The position numbers were made by a program, and so were the translations under genes. DNA of 64,000 bases from Channallabes apus (lineage: Eukaryota > Chordata > Actinopteri > Siluriformes > Clariidae): the NCBI GenBank assembly GCA_030522415.1, contig CM060125.1, forward strand, positions 2,202,901 through 2,266,900. The letters run 5' to 3'. Positions 32,566 to 43,549 of the stretch are shown here, in pieces; positions within the stretch are counted from its first letter, which is position 1, and each line of letters begins with the position of its first letter. Below the pieces are notes generated by a model. The model did not search any database, was not told the origin of the DNA, and was given only the letters and a program-made list of their open reading frames with translations.

Positions 32566-32570
32566 TGATA

Positions 32571-32632
32571 ATTCATAAATGGGCAAATTGGCAGAACGAA
32601 TTCAACTTAGTGTTGTTTAACTCAGTTAGAAA
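32571..32632 (+). repeat. short duplicated segment, copy 2
   Basis: Second copy of the 29947-30023 segment, 2.6 kb downstream, followed by an (ATA)n run and then a V-SINE. Confidence 0.7.
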
Positions 32633-32673
32633 TATAATAATAATAATAATAATAAATAACTGATCAAAACAAG

Positions 32674-33008
32674 GGCGGCGCGGTGGTGTAGTGGTTAGCA
32701 CTGTCGCCTTGCACCTCCAAGGTCTGGGTTCGATTCCCGTGTCTGTGTGCATGGAGTTTGCATGTTCTCCCCGTGCTTGGTGGGTTTCCTCCGGGTACTC
32801 CGGTTTCCTCCCACAGTCCAAAGATATGCAGGTTAGGCTAATTGGCGTTCCTAAATTGCCCGTAGTGTGTATGTGTGTGTGCCCTGCGATGGATTGGCAC
32901 CCTGTCCAGGGTGTACCCTGCCTAGTGCCTGAAGTCTCCTGGGATAGGCTCCAGGTCCCCCGCGACCCTGAACACAGGATTAAGCGGTATAGAAAATGAA
33001 TGAATGAA
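32674..33008 (+). mobile_element. V-SINE-type SINE, full length
   Basis: Head GGCGGCGCGGTGGTGTAGTG with A and B boxes, conserved centre and GAATGAATG tail. It is flanked by a 13-bp duplication TGATCAAAACAAG (32661-32673 and 33009-33021). It lacks about 30 bases between the B box and the centre relative to the copy at 23960. Confidence 0.92.
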
Positions 33009-33109
33009 TGATCAAAACAAGTCAGTTAATTTGATCTTAAAACTGTATGGGGCTTTCTAACAGTAGAGCTTTATTTGACCTCAATACTGGCATCACATAT
33101 CAATGTGTG

Positions 33110-33420
33110 CACTTTTCTAGGAATTGTAATAGCATTTGTTAGATAAAAGGTTTGGCACTAGATGGCTGATATAAAGGTGAATGGAACAGATCTACATTAC
33201 CACTTAACATAAAACTCTGCAGAGCCTCTGAGGGTGTGCTGTGGGATCTGGCACTAGGACGTTGACAGTGGATCCTTTGTGTGCTGTGGGTTGTGAGGTG
33301 GTGCCTCCATAGATCGAACTAGTTCGCCTGACGCATCCCATGGGTTCTTGATCAGATTGGAATCAGGGGAATTTGGAGACATAAGGTGGGTAGAAATAAG
33401 GTGGGTACGGAGTCAACATC
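33110..33420 (+). mobile_element. probable Tc1-like relic
   Basis: Contains GTGCTGTGGGATCTGGCACT, a TGTGAGGTGGTGCCTCCAT block and CAGGGGAATTTGGAGACA. I associate these with the antisense of a decayed fish Tc1-like family. No intact frame or termini. Confidence 0.5.
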
Positions 33421-33464
33421 CCCATTAGTGCTACTGCAACTACAGTACAAATCCATAGTATGGC

Positions 33465-34136
33465 AAGAAACATTTAGATAAGTAAAGAGAAAAGACCGTC
33501 CATCATTAGTTTAAGAAATGAATGCCAGTCAGGGTGAAAAATCTCAAGCGATTCCTTAAAGTTATTGCTGCTAAAAGATGATCTACAAGCTATTGAATCA
33601 TGGGGGTAACCAGTATTGTACTCACCCAAATACAGGCACCAAAACCATCAAATGCAATGATGAAACTGGTTCTCATGAAGACCGTCCCAGGCCAAGATCT
33701 ACCTCTGATTCAGAGAATAAAGTTTATTAGAATGACCAGTCCAGAAACCACCGATTTTGCACCTCAGATTAGATCCTATAAATACTTCTCAAAGTTTAAG
33801 CGGCAAACATATTTCAACCTCCACTGTTCAGAGGAGACTGCATGAGTCAGGCCTTCATGGTTGAAATGAACCAAAGAAACCATTACTTCTGAAGGCCAAC
33901 ATGCAGAAGAGACTTGATTGGGCCAAGAAACACAATGAATAGACATTAGATTAGTGGAAAAGAGTCCTTCGGATTGATGAGTCCAAATTTTTGTTTTTTT
34001 CAAACCACCATGTCTTTATTAGACCTAAAAAGGGTGAACAGATGGTTCCTAAATGTGTGTTTCCCACTGTGAAGCACGGAGGAGGAGGTGTGATGGTGTG
34101 GTGGTGCTTTGCTGGTGATGCTGTTAGTGTTTTAGT
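33465..34136 (+). mobile_element. Tc1-like relic D, interrupted and truncated
   Basis: The + strand follows a Tc1 transposase gene: a binding-domain start near 33485, CATGAAGACCGTCCCAGG near 33676, and a decayed ORF to TCGGATTGATGAGTCCAAAT (first Asp block) near 33970. The glycine block GTGAAGCACGGAGGAGGAGG follows near 34071. About 60 bases ending at 33618 do not belong and match the start of the next element in inverse orientation. It is cut off at a TA at 34136-34137 by element E. Confidence 0.7.
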
Positions 34137-34137
34137 A

Positions 34138-35316
34138 CAATACTGGTTACCCCCATGATTCAGTAGCTTATAGAGCCCTGAAGGAATTGCTTCCTTTATA
34201 ACTTTCCCATCATTATGAGGAATTTTGGTCTTTTCTTCTTTGCAACATTGCTTCAATTCATTGACATTTTTTTGGCATTCGCTTATGCACCGATCCCTTA
34301 AGTTCCGGCCACAGCATTACAGTTGTGTTACCGGGTGAACTTTGACTGTGCCATTCAAAAAACTTGATTCTTTTCTTTTTTAGGATTCTGATGTAGATAT
34401 CGTGGTGTTTTCTTCGGATCATTGTCCTGTTGCATGACCCAATTCGATTCGATTGTGTATTTATTCAAGCTTTAGCTGTGGGAGAGACTGCCTCACATTT
34501 GCCTGTAGAGTACTCTGGTAACTGTTCATGGTTGACTTACTGACTGCAAGGTGCCCAGTTCCTGTGGCTGCAAAACAAGCCGAACTCATCACCCATTCAT
34601 TGCTGTGCCTGACAGTAGATATGAGGTGTTTTCTACTGCAAACAACTCCACCTTGGTCTCACCTGTCCTTAGGACAGAAGAGACAGAAGGGACTTTCTCC
34701 TGGCAGCCCTTCCAAACAAACCATTCAGTCTTTTTCTAATTGTGCTGTCATGAATTATAGCATTTAACATGCCCAGTGAGACCTTTAGGGTCTGAGATGT
34801 AGTTCTTACATTTTTTTGCCTGTTTTTCAATTTCTCTGAGCATTGCACAGTCTTACCTTGGGGTGAATGTGCTGACACATCCACTCCTGGGAAAATTAGC
34901 AACTGTCTTGAACTGTTTTTCACTTGTGAATAATTTTCACACTGTAGAACAATGAACTCCAAATTGTTTGGAAATTGTTTTATAACCCTTTCCAGATTGA
35001 TGTGCAACAACAATTGCTTCTCTAAGACCATTAATGTGTCTTTCCCTCTTGGCATTGAGTTAGCCTCTTGGCTTTCAGATGTTACACACACCCGAATGCT
35101 CCAGACCAGCAAACTGCCAAACCGTCTGCTGTTATAGAGGTCTACACACCTGCTGATGATTAATTACTAAAGTGCTGATGATTGCTAGCACCTGGTCAGT
35201 TATATGTTGTTGTTCATCTGTGGTTGTATTTCCTTAATACTAAGACCCACTATGATCATTTTTATACACAAACACCTAGGATTTAAAGAGGGGGTACAAA
35301 CTTTTGAAAACGATTG
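34138..35316 (-). mobile_element. Tc1-like relic E
   Basis: On the minus strand an ORF near 35112-34669 starts MPRGKDT (ATG near 35052) and keeps HDSTIRKRLNGLFGRAARRK, the end of the Tc1 DNA-binding region. Catalytic parts nearer 34300-34650 are partly deleted and decayed. The right terminus CGATTGTACAG and the left CAATACTGG are both next to TA. It is a dead copy. Confidence 0.7.
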
Positions 35317-35318
35317 TA

Positions 35319-35965
35319 CAGTATACACCAACAAAATGATGGCCCACAATGTTCATATCTGCAAACAGAACCAACACTGGTGAAGTGTCTGCATATTTCT
35401 CAATATTGTAATATTGGAGCCAATGCATTACAAGTGTACGGTGAGCTTTGTATTTCAACACTGTGTATTATCCTCTGAGCTGCATTCAGTTTGACAGGTC
35501 TATTCTATATTAGAAAGCAGAGGGGACCACAACCATAAATCTGGATATAAAATATGTTCTGCTTTAAAGGTCAGCTCAAGTGAATCATGTCAGCCTTGGG
35601 AGCTATATGATGATATGAGACAGTGTAATAAGCATTTAGACACCACTAAAGTGACTATACAGTACATAAAAACCACAAAACAGCTTTGGGGAAATCTAAG
35701 ACTAGAAGCCTAATAAGCAAACCAAAGGAGAAAGTTATTAAGAAACGTACAAAGAACATAACATACAGTACAAACACCAAGAGAAACTTCCATCGTCTAC
35801 CATATAAGTCACTGTGTGATAAATTAGAAAAATTAGATAAAGATAAATTGACATGATGTGATTAGATTAAGAAAAAGCACTTTCTTACTATCCTGTAAAC
35901 TACTGTTTATTAACACACTGCTATCAGCTTTACTTTACTTTCCTCTAACTGGTTATGGTTGTTTG
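35319..35965. other. no feature recognised
   Basis: AT-rich sequence with several TACAGTA-like words. No gene recognised up to the exon candidate at 35971. Confidence 0.4.
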
Positions 35966-35970
35966 TTTCA

Positions 35971-36270
35971 GAGAACACAAGCTCTCTTACAGCAAGACAA
36001 GTTGCCACAATTATGTAAGCCAGATCTGGATAGTTTTTTTTTTTTTTTAGTCCTCATCGGTCCTTTGTGCTGCACTCAGTGATGCCCTTACTGGAGTCTA
36101 AAGGAGAAATCGAGGTGTGTTCATCACACATCCTTAGCGCATCTCCGCTTATTCAGCATTGCAGCAGTGACGCAGTGATATTGACGGATAAGGGAAAGTC
36201 TCGTCTTCCCTGGTCTGTGATGGAAGTCTATACCATCCTCGCTACACAGTTGGACTCATTTTTATCTTAA
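35971..36270 (+). CDS. weak candidate terminal exon(s) of an unknown gene
   Basis: A 43-base block (35971-36013) lies between acceptor GTTTGTTTCAG and donor GTAAGC. Only 37 bases later a T15 tract plus AG leads into a 73-codon frame (36051-36270) containing PHRSFVLHSVMPLLESKGEI and ending ATQLDSFLS before TAA. The two blocks join in frame. A 37-base intron is too short for normal vertebrate splicing, so this may be a pseudogene, an insertion-damaged exon or chance. GC content is higher than the flanks. No family recognised. Confidence 0.25.
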
Positions 36271-36429
36271 ATGTCCTTCAGAAGCTTTAAAGATGGGTTT
36301 CTTCCCGTACTCCTTATCCCACAACGTAATGCCTGTTAAATTAACCCAACTTTTATTTGTATATTTAAATTCTACACAATACTATTGTAATGCTATTGCT
36401 ATTCTAACCATGGTTAAACTTCTTCAAGC

Positions 36430-36663
36430 TAACATCTCCAGGGTTGAGGGTTTGATTCTTGCCCTGGGTCTGCGTGCATGGATAATAAATGTTTACTACT
36501 CTGGTTTCCTCCCATAGTCTAAAGAAATGCAAAGTAGGCTTACTGTCATATTAAAATTGCCTGTAGTATGTACAGTAAGTGTATATGCCCTGCGATGGAT
36601 TGGCACCCTGCTCTGTATCCCAACTCCCCTGCAATAGGCTCCAGGTGTCCTGCGACCCTATGC

Positions 36664-36693
<30 letters not shown>
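36430..36693 (+). mobile_element. V-SINE, degenerate, with (TTA)n tail
   Basis: Keeps CTCCAGGGTTGAGGGTTTGA (B-box area), CTGGTTTCCTCCCATAGTC, GCCCTGCGATGGATTGGCAC and a decayed end. It is followed by a TTA repeat at 36665-36693. Confidence 0.75.
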
Positions 36694-36694
<1 letters not shown>

Positions 36695-36990
36695 CTGTTC
36701 TTTTTATTTAAAACCATACATTTTCCACTTACCTCTGAAATAGTTGGTACTGTATAATGTCTGATGAAGCTATTCAAATATTTCTTATATGCATATATTA
36801 AGTAACCTATTGTAGTGGATAAAAAAGAAATCTTTTCTACATAATGTTATTTTAATGCAGCAGATATGGTGGCATATGAACAAAATACCCCCCAAATATT
36901 TTGGCTGAAGAATTTAGGAAGGATTTGGATCATATGCAAAACCTCATGCTAAACCTTTAAAGGCAGAGCGTACAGTACATCACATGTACA

Positions 36991-37362
36991 TTCATTCATT
37001 CATTTTCTATACCGCTTTATCCTGTGTTCAGGGTCGCGGGGGACCTGGAGCCTATCCCAGGAGACTTCGGGCACTAGGCGGGGTACACCCTGGATAGGGT
37101 GCCAATCCATCGCAGGGCACACACACATACACACACTCACACACCCAATCACACACTACGGGCAATTTAAGAACGCCAATTAGCCTAACCTGCATATCTT
37201 TGGACTGTGGGAGGAAACCGGAGTACCCGGAGGAAACCCACCAAGCACGAGGAGAACATGCAAACTCCATGCACACAGAGACGGGAATCGAGCCTGGCCG
37301 GGGAATCGAACCCAGACCCCGGAGGTGCAAGGCGACAGTGCTAACCACTACACCACCGCGCC
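36991..37362 (-). mobile_element. V-SINE-type SINE, full length
   Basis: Minus-strand copy with complete head and tail. A 12-bp duplication ATCACATGTACA flanks it (36979-36990 and 37363-37374). Confidence 0.9.
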
Positions 37363-37374
37363 ATCACATGTACA

Positions 37375-38240
37375 GTACATCACCAAAATGAAAAATACAG
37401 GCTCCCTATCATGGCTGGTTTTTATGTAAAGAGCAGGCATGGATCCAGGTTTTATCTTCAGTTGGAGTATGTCTGGAAGGCTTAGTTGTGTTTTGAGGCT
37501 TGGCTAGAGAGCTGAGTAGAAACATAACCTTCCTTCCGCAGATGAATCTGCTTCAGGTAAATTACAGGCTCAGGATTTCCATTAAAGCAAACATAGTTGT
37601 TGCAATATATCCCATTTCATTTATCCACTGGGGAAACCTCATCCTGGGAAACAACAGGCTTTCCAATATGGCCTTCGTCCATTATGAGGGCGGACTGCAA
37701 GTAATGGCTAATGGAAGTAAAGTAAAGCTTCGGGAGAAGGAACCATTTTTTTTTCATCCTAAAATTGAATTAGGGATGAAGTATTTATATGAGTGCTTTG
37801 TGGGTTTTGTAGTTCACTGCCACAGTGGGACACAACAAAATGTGAGGTGTTATAGTCAAAGAGACATACTCATTTGCTCTTGGTTTTGGGTTGCAAACAC
37901 AGCACCTTCATGCATGTACTATATGTAAAGAAGTATTGCATAGGTTAATCAATATTTCATAACAAAGTCTACTTTAAAGCAAGGAGTAGTGGTACAGTGG
38001 GTAGGTATTGCTAATCATAGTTTCAGGGGGAACACTTAGCTCTGGTTACTAAACTTTAACTGATACTCATATAGGTCCATATACTGTACATTTCCAGGCC
38101 ATCTGCTAAAACATTGTCTAAATTGCTCTTAGGTGTCATATCCCAAGTGTATTCCCACCTAGCACTAGACCAGGGTAAGTCTTTACAGAAGATGACACTT
38201 CACTATTTAATAACTGATATATTTGTTAAATATGATCATA
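37375..38240. other. no confident gene; one long chance-like ORF
   Basis: A 142-codon + strand frame at 37500-37928 has no recognisable motif. In AT-rich DNA of this size one such ORF is expected by chance. No repeat family recognised. Confidence 0.4.
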
Positions 38241-38242
38241 TA

Positions 38243-38776
38243 CACTACCGCTCAAAAGTTTGGGATCACTTTATAATTCGATAGTCATTCCTGATTTTTA
38301 TTTCTTTCTACATTGTAAAGCAATGCTGAAGGCATCCAAAATACAATAATCTCCTTTGAACAGTAAATGATGAGATGTACTGTACAGTATCTGCTACTCA
38401 TGATCTGTAAAGCATTCATAATGGCTCTAATCCAAGATGTTGTTCAGTGTTGATTTTTTAGGCTGGTAACTCTAAATTAAATTCTCTTCTGTAAAAGAGG
38501 TAAGTTTTGGTCTTACTTTCCTGGGAAGGTCTTCATGAGAGCCAGTTTCATTATGGTGCATGATGGGTTTTGCAAATGCACTTAACAATACTGTTCTTCA
38601 ATTCTCTTTAAGGCCTCTGTGTCTTAAAATAACAACCGACTGTTGTTTTTATTGTTGTTGTTGCTACCTAATTACCTAAGTCCGTATGTGTTATTTCACA
38701 GTTTTGAAATTTATTTTAAATAAATTATTTAACAAAAAGAAATTTGCAAGTGATCCCAAACTTTTGAGTGGTAGTG
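38243..38776. mobile_element. short Tc1/mariner-like element
   Basis: Inverted termini CACTACCGCTCAAAAGTTTG and CAAACTTTTGAGTGGTAGTG, about 28 bases at each end. TA lies at the left (38241-38242) and AA at the right, where TA is expected. The 534-bp body has no intact frame. The terminus is a common fish Tc1 type. Confidence 0.8.
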
Positions 38777-38792
38777 AATAATTCCTGTTAAG

Positions 38793-39039
38793 CCTTGGAT
38801 TGCATGCATAATGGTTTTCTGATAATCGTTCCAAAGTGTGCTTGTATATCAAAACACTTGTAAATCAAGGCGAACTTACCCCATAAGGAATAATGGAAAC
38901 TCTGATGATTCATTCCACAACCATTGTGCCAACTTCATGTAAAAATTATTCCTACATTATATAAAGTAAAAATAAAACAAATTAACCTGCCCTTTAGTTT
39001 TGATAAGAATCATGGCTAAAGTAAGAGAGAGGGCGTACA

Positions 39040-39076
<37 letters not shown>

Positions 39077-39558
39077 GCGCAAACAAACTAACAGAATCAC
39101 TGCTCTGTCGGAAAACATCTTTAACAAGGAACCTCTCTAATGACACTTGCTTTTGCCTACTTTTGAGGATTTTACAGAAATTTGACATTATATTGACACT
39201 AAACAGGTTCCCCCATGCACAAGCTACAAGCTTTTTAACCTTTTCCTTAACAATTGTTGCAGTCCATTGTTACTAAAGATCAATCACTACACTTGGACAC
39301 AAAATAAATGTATTATATTACATGCTGTTGACTATAAGAGTGACGTTTATTGAAACATAGGAGATGATTACCCACAATCCCAAAGCGCGAGACAGAGAAG
39401 AACCATTGGCTCAGTCGTGATCACGTGACACTCGGCAGACAAAGCGGATGCATACTCCTCGTATATAACGACCACGCTCGTTTTTGAATTAAAAATGTAT
39501 TACAAAATTTTGTTCATCTTGCAAAACACTTACAGGCCAAGTTACTCGCAATCCAAGG
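38793..39558. mobile_element. unclassified element with CCTTGGATTGC termini
   Basis: The left end is CCTTGGATTGCATGCA and the right end ACTCGCAATCCAAGG, inverse copies over 11-12 bases. Inside the ends, words for 'aaaacacttgtaaatcaagg' at the left and 'caaaacacttacaggccaag' at the right are related in inverse sense. I know this as a dispersed fish repeat, but its superfamily is not clear to me. It contains a CA microsatellite. Confidence 0.6.
39042..39073. repeat. (CA)n microsatellite
   Basis: Sixteen or so CA units, nearly pure. Confidence 0.95.
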
Positions 39559-39559
39559 T

Positions 39560-40520
39560 TCCATATATACAACTAAATTAACACCACTAACAATAACAAC
39601 TATAAATCTTTTATATTTTTGATAATACATAAAGGTCATCTAAATGAAAAGCACTTGATGTGATTGAGCGCAAAGTTTGCCCTTTGGACGTGTGGAAACA
39701 AAATGAAAGCTGTTATTACATTAAATAAACAATCTTTGGGTATAACTCAATATGCTTAAAAACACTACTTATTCAATATTTTTTATATGAATAATATGTT
39801 TTTTTACCCACTCCAACAGGGAAACACATTATCCTATTCTTTTCTCTGTCTTTGCATTGGAAACGAGTTCACAGCGCTAAACACATTTCTGTTTGTAGTA
39901 TTTGAAATACACCTTTTATTATTACCTGGTCCAGCCATTATTCATTCCATGTAATTTACAATGCCAAAAAATAAACTAAATAAAAATAAATAAATAAATA
40001 AACAAACAAACAAACAAAACAAACAAACAAACAAACAAATAAATAAATAAATTGCACACTCTGCCATCAAGTATAAAAAAATCATTGATGTGATGACCAG
40101 GTCATTCAGTACATTTAGGTCATCAGTTGACTTTATTGCCACATAACATCGCTGAGACTAGACCTGACCAACTGAAGCAACCCTACAGTATGTCATTACA
40201 GTCTATTAGACTCCAGAGGCTTGCACAATTGCCACTGTGCATGATGGATGCATCGCTTCATGTGCTTCCCTGTTTAGTCACAATCATGTACAATTTACTA
40301 TTGAACATAGCTATGTTTTTTCTGTTGATTCTTTGCCGTGTAACGTCACCAAGTTTTTGACTGATCTCCTTTAATTTTTTTTCCCCAAACCACGTTTCTT
40401 TCATGAAGTTGGTGTTTCAACACTATCCTTGCAGGTTTTGATAATGTGTTGAAGAGTTCTTAAACCAGTTTTAATAATTAAAAATCTCTAATAAATAAAA
40501 AAAAACATTTTTGTCCAGGT
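39560..40520. other. non-coding, with an AAAT/AAAC simple repeat
   Basis: (AAAT)n and (CAAA)n runs at about 39973-40051. The rest is AT-rich without recognisable gene or repeat family. Confidence 0.5.
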
Positions 40521-40523
40521 GTA

Positions 40524-40864
40524 CAGTGGTACATGTACTGTACTCAGCAGTAGTAACTCAGCATACTAACTGGAATTATTGCTTTAAAAACATTTAAAAC
40601 ATTAAAAGCATTTTTGGCATGCAAGCGATTGGACTCAGCCGAACTAAATGCTGGCTACAGTATGTTGCGCGTCTGTCCGGGAGCCATTCAAAACTTGTTC
40701 GCGTCAATGGAAAGTCAATGAAATATTACGAATATTATTAGGTGGTTGGAAAAGATTATCTGCACTGACATTATTTGCCATGGGAAAATGCATTTCACAA
40801 TACAAACTTTCACCGTAGGTACTCGCCTGCAGAACTGATTGAATTTTATGCCAAGGTACCACTG
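40524..40864. mobile_element. short TA-flanked inverted-repeat element
   Basis: The left end CAGTGGTACATGTA and the right end CCAAGGTACCACTG are inverted repeats, with TA on both sides (40522-40523 and 40865-40866). At 341 bp without a frame it looks like a miniature Tc1/mariner-type element. Confidence 0.6.
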
Positions 40865-40984
40865 TATATTAAAACTGATTTGATTAAATTATAATTTTTT
40901 TGCTTCAAAACAAGATATGACCAGCAAAGCAGAGAAAAATAAAATAAAATTTCATAATAATGATTCTGTTTTGTACTGTAAGTA

Positions 40985-42567
40985 CAAACCGGATTCCAAA
41001 AAAGTTGGGACACTAAACTAATTATGAATAAAAACTGAATGCAATGATGTGGAGATGGCAAATGTCAATATTTTATTCAGAATAGAACATAAATCATGGA
41101 ACAAAAGTTTAAACTGAGAAAATGTATCATTTTAAGGGAAAAATATGGTGAATCAAAATGTCATGGTGTCAACAAATCCCAAAAAAGTTGGGACAAGGCC
41201 ATTTTCACCACTGTGTGGCATCTCCCCTTCTTCTTACAACACTCAACAGACGTCTGGGGACCGAGGAGACCAGTTTCTCAAGTTTAGAAATAGGAATGCT
41301 CTCCCATTCTTGTCTAATACAGGCCTCTAACTGTTCAATCGTCTTGGGCCTTCTTTGTCGCACCTTCCTCTTTATGATGCGCCAAATGTTCTCTATAGGG
41401 GAAAGATCTGGACTGCAGACTGGCCATTTCAGTACCCGGATCCTTCTCCTACGCAGCCATGATGTTGTGATTGATGCAGAATGTGGTCTGGCATTATCTT
41501 GTTGAAAAATGCAGGGTCTTCTCTGAAAGAGATGACTAGATGTTGTTCTAGAAGCTGAATATATTTTTCTGCATTGATGGTGCCTTTCCAGACATGCAAG
41601 CTGCCCATGCCACATGCACTCATGCAACCCCATACCATCAGAGATGCAGGCTTCTGAACTGAGCGTTGATAACAACTTGGGTTGTCCTTGTCCTCTTTGG
41701 TCCGGATGACATGGCGTCCCACATTTCCAACAAGAACTTCGAATCGTGACTCGTCTGACCACAGAACAGTCTTCCATTTTGCCACACTCCATTTTAAATG
41801 ATCCCTGGCCCAATGAAAACGCCTGTGCTTGTGGATCTTGCTTAGAAATGGCTTCTTCTTTGCACTGTAGAGATTCAGCTGGCGACGGCGGATGGCACGG
41901 TGGATTGTGTTCACTGACGATGGTTTCTGGAAGTATTCCTGAGCCCATTCTGTGATTTCCTTTACAGTAGCATTCCTGTTTGTGGTGCAGTGTCGTTTAA
42001 GGGCCCGGAGATCACGGGCATCCAGTATGGTTTTTTACGCCTTTGACCCTTACGCACAGAGATTGTTCCAGATTCTCTGAATCTTCGGATGATATTATGC
42101 ACAGTTGATGATGATAACTGCAAAGTCTTTGCAATTTTTCGCTGGGTAACACCTTTCTGATATTGCTCCACTATCTTTCTGCGCAACATTGTGGGAATTG
42201 GTGATCCTCTACCCATCTTGGCTTCTGAGAGACACTGCCACTCTGAGAAGCTCTTTTTATACCCAATCATGTTGCCAATTAACCTAATTACTGTTAATTG
42301 GTCTTCCAGCTCTTCGTTATGCTCAAATTTACTTTTTCCAGCCTCTTATTGCTACTTGTCCCAACTTTTTTGGGATTTGTTGACACCATGAAATTTGGAA
42401 TCAACATATTTTTCCTTTAAAATGATAAATTTTCCCAGATTCAACTTTTGTTCCGTGATTTATGTTCTATTCTGAATAAAATATTGACATTTGCCATCTC
42501 CACATCATTGCATTCAGTTTTTATTCACAATTTGTTTAGTGTCCCAACTTTTTTGGAATCCGGTTTG
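40985..42567 (-). mobile_element. Tc1-like element C, copy 2
   Basis: 1583 bp between TA dinucleotides (40983-40984 and 42568-42569), nearly identical to the copy at 16586-18179 along its whole length, including both long inverted repeats. The transposase is broken, so this copy would depend on protein made elsewhere. Confidence 0.95.
41205..42216 (-). pseudogene. Tc1-like transposase C, frameshifted
   Basis: Starts MGRGSPIPTM like its sister. A frameshift lies near 42030-42045, where extra T and C bases extend short homopolymers. A second break lies near 41520-41545, where about a dozen bases are lost relative to the intact copy. Catalytic blocks WSDESRF, QQDNARPH and SPIENIW are all still readable, in different frames. 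It could be read as a recent loss of function. Confidence 0.9.
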
Positions 42568-42569
42568 TA

Positions 42570-42835
42570 TGTTCATGCGAAACTATATTTACTATATACT
42601 GTACACATCATTGGTAACAGGTGAGCTCACAGGAAATTAATGAAAAACTCTGAAAATAGGTGACCTTTTATACAGTATAGTCCATGACCAAAAAATTTAC
42701 AAATTGTAGCGATTTCAGGAGAAATACTAGCAATGCATGGCAAGTCTTTATACTTTATAGAAAACTACAGTATATACAGTATATAAAATATCACTGGCAT
42801 GTAGTGTATCATTGCATCTATTCTGTCTTTGAGAG

Positions 42836-42891
<56 letters not shown>

Positions 42892-43480
42892 GGGGTGGAG
42901 GGTGTTAAATGATAAGGAATGTAACAGAAGCTTTTGTGACTCAACAAAGCCTTCTTCAACTTTGAAACTGATGAGCATGGAATAGATAGAGGAGGTAAAA
43001 ACGACATGATGCCTTCGTTTATAGGAAGTGTGATAATTTGAGTTCATCCCTGACTTACTGGCTATGAGCTGTAAATATGCTTGTAAAATTCATTTCGATG
43101 GACATAGTATGACAAGGTCAAGGTTAGTCAGTGTGACATAACCAGAAAGAAAATGATTGCAAATATTTCGCAAAGCCAGCATCTATCTGGCTTATTGTAT
43201 GCTATACTTTAGCCTAGTTATAGTCTGAGTTGTTCTATGATTAGGTGCATATTTGACTCTTTCTATAGTATATATTATTAATGCGCTATGCTCTGTCAGA
43301 CAGTGATGCTTACGGGAATCTCACTTTATGGCTGTTTTAGTCCGAGTGTGCTTAGCTATGTTTCTTAGCCGGAAATATATAACAGCCAGGATAATCTGCT
43401 ATTTGAGCTACAGTATGCAAAAGCAGGGAAGGGGAAAGAACATACTTTTTTGTACCCTTTATCTCACCCTTTCTCTCTGA
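42570..43480. other. non-coding with a (GA)n microsatellite
   Basis: A near-pure GA run lies at 42839-42890. No gene recognised. The region becomes pyrimidine-rich just before the exon candidate at 43486. Confidence 0.5.
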
Positions 43481-43485
43481 CTCAG

Positions 43486-43545
43486 CTGTTTGTGCGTCTG
43501 ACAGAAGGTCAGCAGATACAGCAGGCCCTCGAGGAAACAATGAAG
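43486..43545 (+). CDS. candidate internal exon, 20 codons
   Basis: A pyrimidine-rich tract and acceptor TCTCTCTGACTCAG (ending 43485) precede exactly 60 bases encoding LFVRLTEGQQIQQALEETMK, then a donor GTGAAA at 43546. Both borders are phase 0, the phase in which the exon at 14885-15010 ends. The peptide is amphipathic and helix-like, as is the first exon. It may be the next exon of that gene after a 28-kb intron, or belong to another. No protein family recognised. Confidence 0.4.
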
Positions 43546-43549
43546 GTGA

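Noticed and set aside
37500..37928. 142-codon + strand ORF
   Set aside because: No motif, signal peptide or repeats. In AT-rich DNA of this size about one ORF of this length is expected by chance. No splice or promoter context.
39942..40142. Hydrophobic Phe/Leu/Cys-rich ORF as a membrane protein
   Set aside because: It is the translation of the AAAT/AAAC simple repeat.
42748..43047. Ser/Leu repeat ORFs on the minus strand
   Set aside because: Product of the GA microsatellite at 42839-42890.
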